Assembly (NCBI GenBank): GCA_022865305.1
Contig: JALHSP010000026.1
Span: 1-64,000, forward strand
Direction: 5' to 3'
DNA length: 64,000 nucleotides
DNA from: Bacteroidales bacterium
GTDB taxonomy: Bacteria; Bacteroidota; Bacteroidia; Bacteroidales; VadinHA17
Shown here one piece after another: positions 1 through 8,858 of the stretch. Within the stretch, counting starts at the first letter, position 1; each line of letters starts with the position of its first letter. Below the pieces are notes generated by a model. The model searched no databases. It saw nothing but the letters and a program-made list of their open reading frames with translations, and was not told the origin of the DNA. The position numbers and the translations under genes were made by a program.

Positions 1-1
1 C

Positions 2-3000
2 ATTAATGGAGGTACTACATGGCAGGGTTTTGGTACATTCAACAATCTTGCACCCGGAACCTATGATGTAAGAATAAGAGATGCAGTTAATCCATTATGT
101 ATAATAACTCTTAATCCGGCTCTTGCAATAACACAGCCTGCGGTTCTTGCTGCTAACATAGCAAGTACCAATGTAACCTGCTTTGGCGGGAATGATGGTA
201 CAATTACCATCTCAGGTGCGACCGGTGGGTATGGTACTTATGCGTACAGTATCAACGGCGGAGGTTCATGGCAGGTATCTGGCAGTTTCACTGCTCTCAC
301 ACCCGGATCATACAATATTCAGATACGGGATGCAGCCCATATCGGATGTGTCATTGTACTCAATAGTGCATATATAATCACTCAGCCTGCCTTGCTGACT
401 GCAACTGTTGCTAAAACAGATATCACATGCAATGGAGCAGATGATGGCACAATTACCTTAAGTGCTCCGGCAGGAGGTTATGGAACGTATGAATATTCGA
501 TAAACGGAGGAAGCACATGGCAGAGTTCAGGCAACTTCACCAGTCTTGTGCCAGGTACATATGATGTACGGATGCGCGATGCAGCAAATACTGCATGTTC
601 GGTAATCCTTTATCCGAACCTGCTGATCACTGAACCACTTATCCTGGCAATATCTTCAACAGGAGATATTCTGCTTGATTGCTTCGGAGATATGGATGGT
701 ATGGGTACTTTCTACGCTTCAGGCGGGACAATGCCTTATACCTTCTCAGTTACCGCTAATACTACCGGCGCCACAATTGCCGCTCCGGGATTCAACTCAC
801 AGACCTTCTTCGCAGCAGGTGCAGGTACAATTACTGTTTCAGTTACCGACTTTAAGGGGTGTTTTGCTCAGGCAACAATCAATATAACACAGCCTGCATT
901 ACTTACCCCCGGAAGCATTGCAGCAGATCAGGTACTTTGCAGCGGAGATAATCCTTCACAGCTCACGGAAAGTGTGCCCGCGACAGGAGGCCCAGTTCCG
1001 TACAACTACCAGTGGCAATATGCTGTAAATGTTGCCGGACCATTCATGAATATTGCAAGTGGAACAGCCTACCAGTATACACCACCGGCAGGTGCAACCA
1101 GTACTTTCTACTACAGGAGAATGGTTACTTCAGGTATGTGTCTGCCAGTTTACAGTAATGTAATAGAGGTTAAGGTTAATCCAAGGCCGGTGGCAGTACT
1201 TTCAGGCGGTGAAACAATCTGCCCACTTCAGACTTCAATTCTGAAAGTCAATATGGCAATCGGAACAGGTCCGTATGAACTCGACATCGAGAATCTAGGT
1301 ACAGTTACAGGATATATCAGCGGAGCAGATATCGTTGTTTCTCCTGCAGCGACAACAACTTACAGGTTGCTGAGAGTAAGAGATGCAAATAACTGCGAGG
1401 TAGTGAGCCCGTCTTCAAATCTCATGGGTCAGGCCACAGTGACTGTACGAATTCTAACGACAATAACAGCATCTCCTGTTAACAGGACGATCTGTGAATT
1501 CGGAATGACTACCTTCAATGTGACAGCCACCGGATCAGATCTTACATACCAGTGGTATGTAAACCAAAGCGGCACATTCAATCCGGTTGTTGACGGAGGT
1601 ATTTATTTCGGAGCCCAAACTCCGACACTCAACCTGTTTGGTACAACAAGACTGATGAACGGTTATGTTTACCATGTAGAAGTTACAAGCTGTTCAACAA
1701 CAGTAACATCAGCTGATGCATTACTGACGGTAAATACCATTCCGGAAATTGCATCACAACCGAAAGATTCAATCATATGTATGAATGATGGTGCAACCTT
1801 CGGTGTCACTGCAACGGGTAGTGGACTTACCTACCAGTGGCAGGTCAACCAGGGTTCAGGGTTTGTAAATGTCGTTGATAATGCCAACTTAAGCGGATCG
1901 GATCAGGATACCCTTACTATAACAAATGCCCCTGGCACATTCAACAACAATATCTTCAGGGTAATAGTGAGTGGTGTATGCGGTGTTCCGGTTTACTCTA
2001 ACTTTGCAGTCCTGACGGTCAACGTTCCACCGGCAGTTACGATAAATCCTGTTAATAAGGCTATATGCGAAAACGGCGGACCTGTTACCTTCATAGCAAA
2101 CGGTTCGGGTATGATTGATTCTCTGAGGTGGCAAATTTACACAGGAGGTACATGGACTGACATTTATGACGATGCTATCTACAGCGGAACAACGACCCAA
2201 CAGCTTACGCTTATCAATGTACCGGTTACCTATAACGGGAACCAGTACAGGCTTGGGCTTAAAGCATTCTGCCTCACCGTATATACCAATAGTGCAACAC
2301 TTACTGTCAACTCTAATCCAATTGTAGACTTCAGCGCTGTTGATCCTATCAATGCATGCGGTGGTATTCCGCTTGTGATTGACGGTAATCCTTCAGGCGG
2401 ATCAGGGACCTGGTCAACACATATCTGGACAGGAGATATAGGACCTCTCAGTAATTACTTTATCCAGTCTCCGACCTTCAATTCAATGATTCCAGGTCCG
2501 TATGTTCTAAACTACAAGGTTAAGGACAGCAACGGATGTTACGGGCATGATACTGTTACAGTAGTAGTGGACAGACCTGATGCAGCATTTACTCAGGATA
2601 TCAACTACGGGTGTACACCGGCAACTGTAAACTTCACAAAAGACATGACCGGTATTGCCAGCTTCTCATGGGACTTTGATGATGGTTCACCGGCTAATAC
2701 AGTCGATGCTAACCTGGTTCATATATTTACTAATAGTGATCCTTCATCAATTGAATACCACAATGTTACGCTGACAGTACAATCACCTAACGGATGTTTC
2801 GACACATTTACGACGCTGATGACGGTATATCCTGCAATTGATGCAACATTTACCGCAAGCGATATAATAGTTTGCAGTGGCGGTTCGCTGACATTCAATG
2901 CAATGCCAGGTGCAAGCAGGTATTTCTGGGAGTTTGGTGACGGAGCCAGCGGGTATTCGACAGCTTCAACGAACCATATTTTCACCAATTTCACAACGGC

Positions 3001-4156
3001 ACCTCTACCCCTTACAGTCAGACTCACTACAACATCATTCTACAATTGTACAGATGTGGAAACGATGAATATAACTGTTATGCCGGTACCGCTGCCTGGA
3101 TTTACGGCTGCACCACCTTCACAGGTATTTAATCCTGGAGGTAACCCTGTTACGTTCACCAATACTACAAATGCAGGCACATGGACATGGTTATGGAGGT
3201 TCGGTGACGGAGCTATTTCGATAGTGGAAGGTCCGTCGCATACCTATACAGGAATTGGTGATTTCGTGGTAACACTTGTTGTAAGCAATGCTAACTGTTC
3301 AGACAGTATCCAGCACACGGTTCGCGTTACTCCGATACCACCGATAGCTGACTTCGATTCTGTGCCTTCGGGATGTTCACCACTGTATATCGCCATAAAT
3401 AATACTTCATCAAATGATGAAGCTCCGGGTACTACCTACTTGTGGGATTTCGGTGACGGAAGCTATTCAACAGCCGAAAATCCGACGTACACTTACTTTA
3501 CTGCAGGTACTTACCGTATCGAACTGACGGTTACCGGTCCTGGCGGTGTATCAACGAAACCACAGGTTGTTTCTGCTTATCCTGCACCAAGGGCATATTT
3601 TGAGGTAGCTCCAAGCTTTGTCTTCGTTAACGATGAAAGAGTAAGGTGCTTCAACCTGAGCCAGGATGCTGATTCCTATCTGTGGGAGTTTGGTGATGGT
3701 GACACCTCCAAGCTTAAAGAACCGTTCCACAGATATATGGAAGAAGGCGTTTATGATATCACACTCTGGGCTTACTCGGACAATGGTTGCACTGATAAGT
3801 ATGTATTGTCCCCAGGAGTAACGGTTGAACCGGCCGGGGAATTAAGATTCGCTTCAGTCTTTACACCTAACAAGGAAGGTCCGATCGAGCTCGATCGTCT
3901 GCCTACGGGAGGTACAGAGGTTGACCAGTTCTTCTACCCGCCAATCAGGGAGAAAGTGATCAACGACACTTATAAGCTTCAGATCTTCAACAGGCTTGGT
4001 GTATTGATCTTTGAAAGCCATAACATTAATGTGCCCTGGAACGGTTATTACAAAGGCAAACTTTGCCCGCAGGGAGTATATGTATGGTATGTGGAAGGAA
4101 AATTTGCCAATGGTAAACCATTCAGGAAAGTTGGAGATATTACACTTCTTCATTGA
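2..4156 (+). CDS. SprB-repeat/Ig-like/PKD surface protein with T9SS type-B C-terminal domain (5' partial)
   Basis: The reading frame is open from base 2 to the TGA at 4154-4156, so this is the 3' part of a larger gene that starts before the window; a TTG at 392 is an internal codon, not a start. The visible part (about 1384 residues) begins with three tandem SprB-type repeats with a period of 83 residues (249 nt; the INGG motif recurs at 2, 251 and 500). Ig-like repeats follow (YQW cores), then five PKD domains (WDFDDG, WEFGDG, WRFGDG, WDFGDG, WEFGDG). The last ~100 residues (LQIFNRLGVLIFE, PWNGYYKGK, PQGVYVWYVEG, KVGDITLLH) form the gliding-motility-associated type-B T9SS sorting domain. By family it is exported by T9SS and retained at the surface as an adhesin-like protein; its ligand cannot be inferred. 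It fits with the gldKLMN locus in this window. Confidence 0.93.
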   Translation: MNGGTTWQGFGTFNNLAPGTYDVRIRDAVNPLCIITLNPALAITQPAVLAANIASTNVTCFGGNDGTITISGATGGYGTYAYSINGGGSWQVSGSFTALTPGSYNIQIRDAAHIGCVIVLNSAYIITQPALLTATVAKTDITCNGADDGTITLSAPAGGYGTYEYSINGGSTWQSSGNFTSLVPGTYDVRMRDAANTACSVILYPNLLITEPLILAISSTGDILLDCFGDMDGMGTFYASGGTMPYTFSVTANTTGATIAAPGFNSQTFFAAGAGTITVSVTDFKGCFAQATINITQPALLTPGSIAADQVLCSGDNPSQLTESVPATGGPVPYNYQWQYAVNVAGPFMNIASGTAYQYTPPAGATSTFYYRRMVTSGMCLPVYSNVIEVKVNPRPVAVLSGGETICPLQTSILKVNMAIGTGPYELDIENLGTVTGYISGADIVVSPAATTTYRLLRVRDANNCEVVSPSSNLMGQATVTVRILTTITASPVNRTICEFGMTTFNVTATGSDLTYQWYVNQSGTFNPVVDGGIYFGAQTPTLNLFGTTRLMNGYVYHVEVTSCSTTVTSADALLTVNTIPEIASQPKDSIICMNDGATFGVTATGSGLTYQWQVNQGSGFVNVVDNANLSGSDQDTLTITNAPGTFNNNIFRVIVSGVCGVPVYSNFAVLTVNVPPAVTINPVNKAICENGGPVTFIANGSGMIDSLRWQIYTGGTWTDIYDDAIYSGTTTQQLTLINVPVTYNGNQYRLGLKAFCLTVYTNSATLTVNSNPIVDFSAVDPINACGGIPLVIDGNPSGGSGTWSTHIWTGDIGPLSNYFIQSPTFNSMIPGPYVLNYKVKDSNGCYGHDTVTVVVDRPDAAFTQDINYGCTPATVNFTKDMTGIASFSWDFDDGSPANTVDANLVHIFTNSDPSSIEYHNVTLTVQSPNGCFDTFTTLMTVYPAIDATFTASDIIVCSGGSLTFNAMPGASRYFWEFGDGASGYSTASTNHIFTNFTTAPLPLTVRLTTTSFYNCTDVETMNITVMPVPLPGFTAAPPSQVFNPGGNPVTFTNTTNAGTWTWLWRFGDGAISIVEGPSHTYTGIGDFVVTLVVSNANCSDSIQHTVRVTPIPPIADFDSVPSGCSPLYIAINNTSSNDEAPGTTYLWDFGDGSYSTAENPTYTYFTAGTYRIELTVTGPGGVSTKPQVVSAYPAPRAYFEVAPSFVFVNDERVRCFNLSQDADSYLWEFGDGDTSKLKEPFHRYMEEGVYDITLWAYSDNGCTDKYVLSPGVTVEPAGELRFASVFTPNKEGPIELDRLPTGGTEVDQFFYPPIREKVINDTYKLQIFNRLGVLIFESHNINVPWNGYYKGKLCPQGVYVWYVEGKFANGKPFRKVGDITLLH

Positions 4157-4180
4157 TCCTCTGGTATTGAGCCCCTTGCA

Positions 4181-4211
4181 TTCTCCCTCTTCTTCATAAA
4201 GAGGGGGAAAC
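4181..4211. repeat. REP-like hairpin after the surface-protein gene
   Basis: CCCTCTT (4185-4191) pairs with AAGAGGG (4199-4205) across a 7-nt loop, with extra G-T and A-T pairs outside. It sits 25 nt after the stop codon. Base composition and shape resemble the other C-run/G-run hairpins at 15277, 18802, 20408 and 63573, so it may be a diverged member of the same dispersed family or simply part of the 3' end. Confidence 0.5.
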
Positions 4212-4243
4212 GAAGGAGTGTAACAAAAAAATCAGGCAAACAG

Positions 4244-4271
4244 GAAGCCCGTTGGTAAAACGGGCTTCTTT
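4244..4271 (+). terminator. Rho-independent terminator of the surface-protein gene
   Basis: A perfect 10-bp stem, GAAGCCCGTT (4244-4253) with AACGGGCTTC (4259-4268), has a 5-nt loop and is followed by TTTAG. It lies about 90 nt downstream of the stop codon. The T-tract is short, so strength is uncertain, but the position and stem fit termination. Confidence 0.7.
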
Positions 4272-4345
4272 AGTTACTATACTTTACACTTTCAGTACGC
4301 AACAATTTTAGCATCTGTTCGTAAAAATATATAAATGTGACAACA

Positions 4346-4819
4346 ATGAACCGGCTCATACTTTCTATATATTTACTTTTCATGTTTATTTCCTGCGAAA
4401 AGGAACCTGAGAAAGTGGGGATGCTCGAATTTGATATAGAGAGCAATCAATTTTCATTTGAAGGATATGCTTACCGTTATAACGATTTTGTAAACGATAA
4501 AGGCATTGGCTATGACTGGCATGTCTTTAACCTGGGGCAAAATGCATTATATATCCAGGTATATGACAGTACTTTTACAAAATTGGTCTTTCCTTACCCT
4601 GCATTCCTGGCAAAATATACATATGAACTACCCGGGGGACAATCTAAAACCTACCAGTCGACTGGTGGGCAATTCAGGTTACTTGGACCGAAAGAAGGGG
4701 ACGCAACAGGAGATTTTCATTTTAAGATGAAGAATATACTTGATCCAACAGATTCAATTTTGATTGAAAATGGATATTTCAGGATCTGGTTACAGAAATA
4801 CGACAGGAAATTCTACTAA
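4346..4819 (+). CDS. small lipoprotein of unknown function
   Basis: The product is 157 residues from the ATG at 4346; a GTG nine bases upstream is possible but gives a worse signal peptide. The N-terminus has a short basic region (MNR), a hydrophobic stretch and a lipobox-like FISC with Cys17, followed by the acidic EKEPE typical of an exported Bacteroidota lipoprotein. The remainder (YAYRYNDF, WHVFNLGQNALYIQVYD, GGQFRLLG, GYFRIWLQ) reads as alternating beta strands, possibly a lipocalin-like or calycin-like barrel, but I do not recognise a named family. It stands alone between the upstream terminator and a ~290-bp gap. No partner or ligand can be named. Confidence 0.8.
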   Translation: MNRLILSIYLLFMFISCEKEPEKVGMLEFDIESNQFSFEGYAYRYNDFVNDKGIGYDWHVFNLGQNALYIQVYDSTFTKLVFPYPAFLAKYTYELPGGQSKTYQSTGGQFRLLGPKEGDATGDFHFKMKNILDPTDSILIENGYFRIWLQKYDRKFY

Positions 4820-5112
4820 TAGGGAGGATTTTTTTAATAATCATTCTGCTAAGAAAGAATCCCCGGAAGACAATCAGCTATCTCCCGGGGAAGTCGGGCT
4901 TAAACACCCTTGCACGAGGCGCAGCGATTTAACCCTGAAAACCCTGCTGCGAAATGAGTCTTTTTCACCTTAAAACAGTGTAAATCAATACCCCTGCCGG
5001 TAATATTTTTTGAACCTGAATCCATTATGGAGACATTGACTTCTGCTCTCTATTGCAATTTTAATAAGAGACGGGGACAGAAAAATCAAAGAAGCATATG
5101 TTATACAACATA
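4820..5112. other. intergenic gap without a recognisable gene
   Basis: About 290 bp separate the lipoprotein gene from the convergent small HTH gene. I see only a weak hairpin (CCCCGG at 4861-4866 with CCGGGG at 4885-4890, 18-nt loop), about 45 nt past the lipoprotein stop, that could act as its terminator. No RNA gene or convincing short reading frame is visible. Confidence 0.5.
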
Positions 5113-5322
5113 TTATTGATACTCTTCCCCAATTACATATGATCTCCTTGCCGAACTGTACCTTATCTCGTTTCCTTCTTCCCTTATCTCCCTTATTATT
5201 CTCTTTACGCTTCTCTCACTTATCTCAAACCTTACGGCCAGATCAGCAGGGGAACCGGTACTCTTTAATGCAGCAAGCTTCAAAATACGGACTTTCAGAT
5301 TCTGTTTTTCAGATCTGGTCAT
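5113..5322 (-). CDS. small helix-turn-helix protein
   Basis: A 69-residue protein with a central winged-HTH-like segment: ILKLAALKSTGSPADLAVRF, then EISERSVKRIIREIREEG with the pattern of a recognition helix, then a short basic beta-wing (YSSARRSYVIG). This is the layout of DeoR/HTH_11-type N-terminal DNA-binding domains, with no effector domain. It lies 116 nt downstream of, and on the same strand as, the nucleotidyltransferase that ends the PqqD/HprK-like cassette, so it might be co-transcribed with it; no dedicated promoter is obvious in the AT-rich spacer. No strong Shine-Dalgarno is present, which is normal in Bacteroidota. The target is unknown. Confidence 0.7.
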   Translation of the reverse strand: MTRSEKQNLKVRILKLAALKSTGSPADLAVRFEISERSVKRIIREIREEGNEIRYSSARRSYVIGEEYQ

Positions 5323-5438
5323 TTATTTCAGAGTTTAGCCTTATCAGACGTTGCAGTTGATATAAAGCTAAACAATTATTTCCTTTTATCAAAATATTTA
5401 AAAAAAAGATGAAAAATAAAATATTGAGATTTGATAGT

Positions 5439-6611
5439 CTATTTTTTAAAGAGATATAACAATTTACCAAGTCTGATGGGGTAGTGAAACAATGCTTTCC
5501 ATCTGCTTTTACATTTATACCGCTCCTTCATGAAAGATATAGTAGGGAAAATATCGCCCAGAATAAAAAGTATTTTCCTGTGGATACATGGAATTTCTTT
5601 TAAAGTAGTCCGATATGCATGTCCTGGGCGATCCAGTTTATTGTTTTTGGGGCTTTTCAGGAAGAAGACAAACTTATTGATTGAATCCGGACTAAACCAT
5701 CTGTTTATGAAATCATCCACCCAGTCAGGAAAAGGAATTTCCCAGAGGTCACGCAGCGGTTCAAGTCTCCGAGCCAGTATTTTAGACATTCCGGCTTTCA
5801 GGGCATTTGAAAGCAAATCGTAGTTTATTATCTCCTCTTTGTATTTTTCAATCAATGCTACCAGATCAACATACAGCCTAAGCTGTGACTCATGTCTTAT
5901 TTCATGGTGATTGAGATGCTTTACCAGATAAAGAAAAAACAATTGAGGGGCAGGAATAAATGCTGTTTCCCTGTCTATCCTGATCTCCTTTGAAGTGGTA
6001 TAAAGCTGTTTTGTCAGATCATTCCTTTTTCCTGCAAACAATTCGAGGTGAATATCAACCGATACACCATTCTTCAGAAGAGAAGGGAGGTGTTTTCCTG
6101 TCCATGCCATAATAGGTTTATGGAATCCGGATTTTACAGGCAGCGAATCATAACCACCGGTCATAAGGATTCTGCGTGCTTTAATGCAATCGAGTCTGTC
6201 TATTAAAATATCAACATCAGTCATCTGTCGCAGACCCGCATCCCCGTATACTGTCATCTCAAGAGCAAAACCCTTTAAAAGAACGACTTTAATGCCAGCC
6301 CTGTTAAGCAGACCCAATGATTCTTCAAGAGCAGTTTTATGAAAGGCGTTACGACTGATACTTAACATCAGAAAATTACGGAGAGACTTTACACAATTGC
6401 CAGGTAATAGTGGAAGGGAACCAAGATTTTCAAGATTATGAAAAACAAGAGCCGCAATACCGTGCTCATTGGCAAGAGATATAAAATATTCCCAGTCGGT
6501 AACTGCCATTATCAGATCCTGTATCTTTAGCGCCAGCTCCTTACTGAAAGTGAGCCTTGAAAGCCCAATAAGTAATATTTCTTCAACTCTTATTTTAACA
6601 TCTTTATTCAT
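5439..6611 (-). CDS. nucleotidyltransferase family protein (NTP_transf_5-like)
   Basis: A 390-residue protein with the NTP_transf_5 (nucleotidyltransferase-fold) pattern: VVLLKGFAL at 109-117, GLRQMTDVDILI at 126-137 supplying the two catalytic Asp, and VDIHLE at 185-190 supplying the third acidic position. The C-terminal ~180 residues are helical and not recognised. This family occurs as an accessory gene in RiPP clusters, including lasso-peptide clusters of the paeninodin type, where it accompanies an HPr-kinase-like enzyme and is thought to modify a phosphorylated peptide; it also occurs in capsule/exopolysaccharide regions. It is the last gene of the cassette, and its ATG overlaps the ABC transporter stop by 4 bp, implying translational coupling. 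Its substrate here is unknown. Confidence 0.82.
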   Translation of the reverse strand: MNKDVKIRVEEILLIGLSRLTFSKELALKIQDLIMAVTDWEYFISLANEHGIAALVFHNLENLGSLPLLPGNCVKSLRNFLMLSISRNAFHKTALEESLGLLNRAGIKVVLLKGFALEMTVYGDAGLRQMTDVDILIDRLDCIKARRILMTGGYDSLPVKSGFHKPIMAWTGKHLPSLLKNGVSVDIHLELFAGKRNDLTKQLYTTSKEIRIDRETAFIPAPQLFFLYLVKHLNHHEIRHESQLRLYVDLVALIEKYKEEIINYDLLSNALKAGMSKILARRLEPLRDLWEIPFPDWVDDFINRWFSPDSINKFVFFLKSPKNNKLDRPGHAYRTTLKEIPCIHRKILFILGDIFPTISFMKERYKCKSRWKALFHYPIRLGKLLYLFKK

Positions 6612-8395
6612 TTGTCAAACCTGCTGCTCTGCTTTGTATACATATTAAAATATATACCTTTCTTTTTCATTAGCTCATCGTGAGTGCCTGTTTCGGCAAT
6701 AGCTCCATCAGCGAGCACTATTATTCTGTCAGCTAAGCTGACATTCGTAAACCTGTGACTGATAAGGATTGATGTACGTCCTTTAACGATCTCCCTGAAG
6801 CGACTGAAAATATCAAATTCAGTATCTGCATCCAGGGCGCTGGATGGTTCATCAAGGATCAGTACCGGAGCATCCCTGAAAAGAGCTCTTGAAAGTGCTA
6901 TTTTCTGCCATTCTCCCCAGCTAAGTTCACGGCTGTTATCAAACAGATTACCGATAACCGTGGAATAATCATCCGGGAGATTTTTTATCAGGTCATGAAT
7001 GCCTGTTGCATTTGCGGCCATCCTGATCTTTTCATCTGGTATTTCATCATCAATGTTTCCCAGCCGGATATTCTCTCCGGCATTTAGGTTATACAGCATA
7101 AAGTCCTGAAAAACAGCGGAAAAGAATTTTCTGTACTTTTCCGGATCCATGTTTTTTATATCGGTGCCATCATATTTAACTGATCCTGAATCAGGATCAT
7201 AGAGTCTGCATAAAAGCCTTACCAGTGTGCTTTTGCCTGCACCATTTGATCCAACCAGAGCAATTATTTCACCTTTTTGTATCTCAAATGAGACCTGGTT
7301 TATAGTCTTCACCGGATTTCCGGGATAAGTAAAGGAGAGATTGTCAATTATAATACTTTTCTTTAAAACAGACGGGATAACAACAGGAGGTATTGCGACC
7401 ACATTTTCTTTAAGAGCCAGAAACTCGAATGTGTCCCCGATAAACAGGCTGTCTTCATACAGGCCGGCAAGAGAGGTGAAAAGATCTTTAATATAGATCA
7501 TTCCCTGTCTGAAAGCAAGCAGAAACATCGCCATCTGACCAAGAGTAAGATTACCATTTATGGTACGGTGTGCGATGAATAAAAGTGTAATAAGTATGGC
7601 AGATGCTTTAAAAAGATCCGAAATAAGCTCGATCATTGTTCTTTTCCTGATAATACTGATCTCTTCCTCTTTAGTTTTCAGGAAAGAATTCCTGAACAAT
7701 GAAATAAAGTAATTTCCAAGTCCGAACAGTCTGATTTCTCTTGAAGGCCGGTCTCCGGTAAGGAGCCAGTTGAAATAGGCAGATTTTCTTGCTTCAGGGG
7801 TTTGCTTCCGTTGAAAATTATAAAGCACATCAGCATAATGTAATCGAAGCCATATTCCCGGGATATTGATAATCAGCAGAAGCAGAGCTATCGTCCAATG
7901 AAGAAAAGTAAGCAGCCCGGCCATAAATATAATGGACAATGCTCCTTTCAGCATTGAAACAAGATTATTAAGAATGCTGTTCGGACGCCACGGTGCTTCC
8001 CTTGTTGCCCGGACAAGACAATCAAAATATTCAGGTCTCTCAAAATTTATCAGGTCAAGTTTTACAGCTTTGGAATGAAGAAGGTTATACATGTAAACTT
8101 CAAGCTTCATTGATTGCTGTTTACGCACAAAATTGCTGATATCTGAAGCAGCTTCATCCAGAAAATATGCAGCTGTAACAGCTATGATAATCCATAATAC
8201 ATTGCTGAAAGAATTTCCGTCACCGGAAGAGGCTGCATTTGTTATGCTATCAATGAGGATTTTCAGAAGATAAACCAGGGCAAGAGGAAAGAGACTTCTG
8301 AAAAGAGAGATGGTTATATTAAAAGTTGCCCATCCCGGTGCGCTTTTCCAGATGAGCTTAAGTGATTCCCTTAATAGTTTTATTTTCTCTTTCAT
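6608..8395 (-). CDS. ABC transporter, fused permease/ATPase (peptide-exporter type)
   Basis: A 595-residue half-transporter: an N-terminal ABC_membrane domain with about six helices (residues ~20-310) and a C-terminal ATPase. Walker A GSNGAGKST is at 382-390, Q-loop FQDF near 430, signature LSWGEWQ at 491-497, Walker B VLILDEP at 511-517, and the H-loop ILISHR near 546. The variant signature LSWGEWQKIALSRAL resembles those of exporters in lanthipeptide and lasso-peptide clusters. There is no N-terminal C39 peptidase domain, so leader cleavage would need a separate protease; the upstream S26-like gene is the obvious candidate (inference). The N-terminus overlaps that gene by 38 bp and the C-terminus overlaps the nucleotidyltransferase by 4 bp. 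A homodimeric inner-membrane exporter is expected. Confidence 0.9.
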   Translation of the reverse strand: MKEKIKLLRESLKLIWKSAPGWATFNITISLFRSLFPLALVYLLKILIDSITNAASSGDGNSFSNVLWIIIAVTAAYFLDEAASDISNFVRKQQSMKLEVYMYNLLHSKAVKLDLINFERPEYFDCLVRATREAPWRPNSILNNLVSMLKGALSIIFMAGLLTFLHWTIALLLLIINIPGIWLRLHYADVLYNFQRKQTPEARKSAYFNWLLTGDRPSREIRLFGLGNYFISLFRNSFLKTKEEEISIIRKRTMIELISDLFKASAILITLLFIAHRTINGNLTLGQMAMFLLAFRQGMIYIKDLFTSLAGLYEDSLFIGDTFEFLALKENVVAIPPVVIPSVLKKSIIIDNLSFTYPGNPVKTINQVSFEIQKGEIIALVGSNGAGKSTLVRLLCRLYDPDSGSVKYDGTDIKNMDPEKYRKFFSAVFQDFMLYNLNAGENIRLGNIDDEIPDEKIRMAANATGIHDLIKNLPDDYSTVIGNLFDNSRELSWGEWQKIALSRALFRDAPVLILDEPSSALDADTEFDIFSRFREIVKGRTSILISHRFTNVSLADRIIVLADGAIAETGTHDELMKKKGIYFNMYTKQSSRFDK

Positions 8396-8858
8396 TATGA
8401 AATTTAAAAAGTCTCTTTAGCAATATAGTCTTAAAATAAAACCAGACCAACAATCTGTTAAATAAATATTTTGATTTTCTGCCGAGCTGATCACTGTCTT
8501 TTACCTTTCCTCTCACAGTCTCAACACGAACAACCCTGCCTGCAAGCTGATCAGCGGTAACCGGCTGATCCTCATAAGCACAGCTGTCGCCCCGTGTTAT
8601 AAAATATGACTGGTTATTCTTTATGATAATCCTGGCCAGCCTGTGAACAACAAATGTCATCTCTCTTTTCCAGGCAACAATTTCCCCGGGCATCGGAAAG
8701 GAACCAGAGTTCAAAGGTTCGATATAAATTATAGAACCGGGCTTGATTACAGGGTACATACTGACTCCTTCAGCTTTAATCCTGATGGTCTTTCCCTCTG
8801 AAAGGAGCATAAGTCCGATCTCTTTCATGACGGTATGTGTAATATCCATATTATTCAT
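8358..8858 (-). CDS. S24/S26-superfamily peptidase with SipW-like Ser-His catalytic residues
   Basis: The protein is 166 residues from the ATG at 8858; an ATG at 8876 would add six residues and one at 8849 would remove three. Numbered from 8876, the nucleophile box is AEGVSMYP (Ser39), followed by PGSIIYIE and GEIVAW. Where bacterial type I signal peptidases have a Lys it has FVVHR (His78), and then RGDSC (Asp97). This Ser-His(-Asp) set is that of ER-type/SipW signal peptidases. There is no N-terminal membrane anchor; instead a hydrophobic segment (FNRLLVWFYFKTILL) lies near the C-terminus. In the cassette it would be the candidate maturation protease for an exported peptide or a processed partner. 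Genes on both sides overlap it, so co-expression is expected. Confidence 0.82.
   Translation of the reverse strand: MNNMDITHTVMKEIGLMLLSEGKTIRIKAEGVSMYPVIKPGSIIYIEPLNSGSFPMPGEIVAWKREMTFVVHRLARIIIKNNQSYFITRGDSCAYEDQPVTADQLAGRVVRVETVRGKVKDSDQLGRKSKYLFNRLLVWFYFKTILLKRLFKFHNERENKTIKGIT

Noticed and set aside
2-640. SprB tandem repeats as a CRISPR-like or mobile array
   Set aside because: They are in-frame protein repeats of 83 residues with conserved coding sense, not spacer-separated DNA repeats.
1889-2200. Antisense frames within the surface-protein gene and other long genes
   Set aside because: They are complements of well-conserved coding sequence with no domain or signal of their own.
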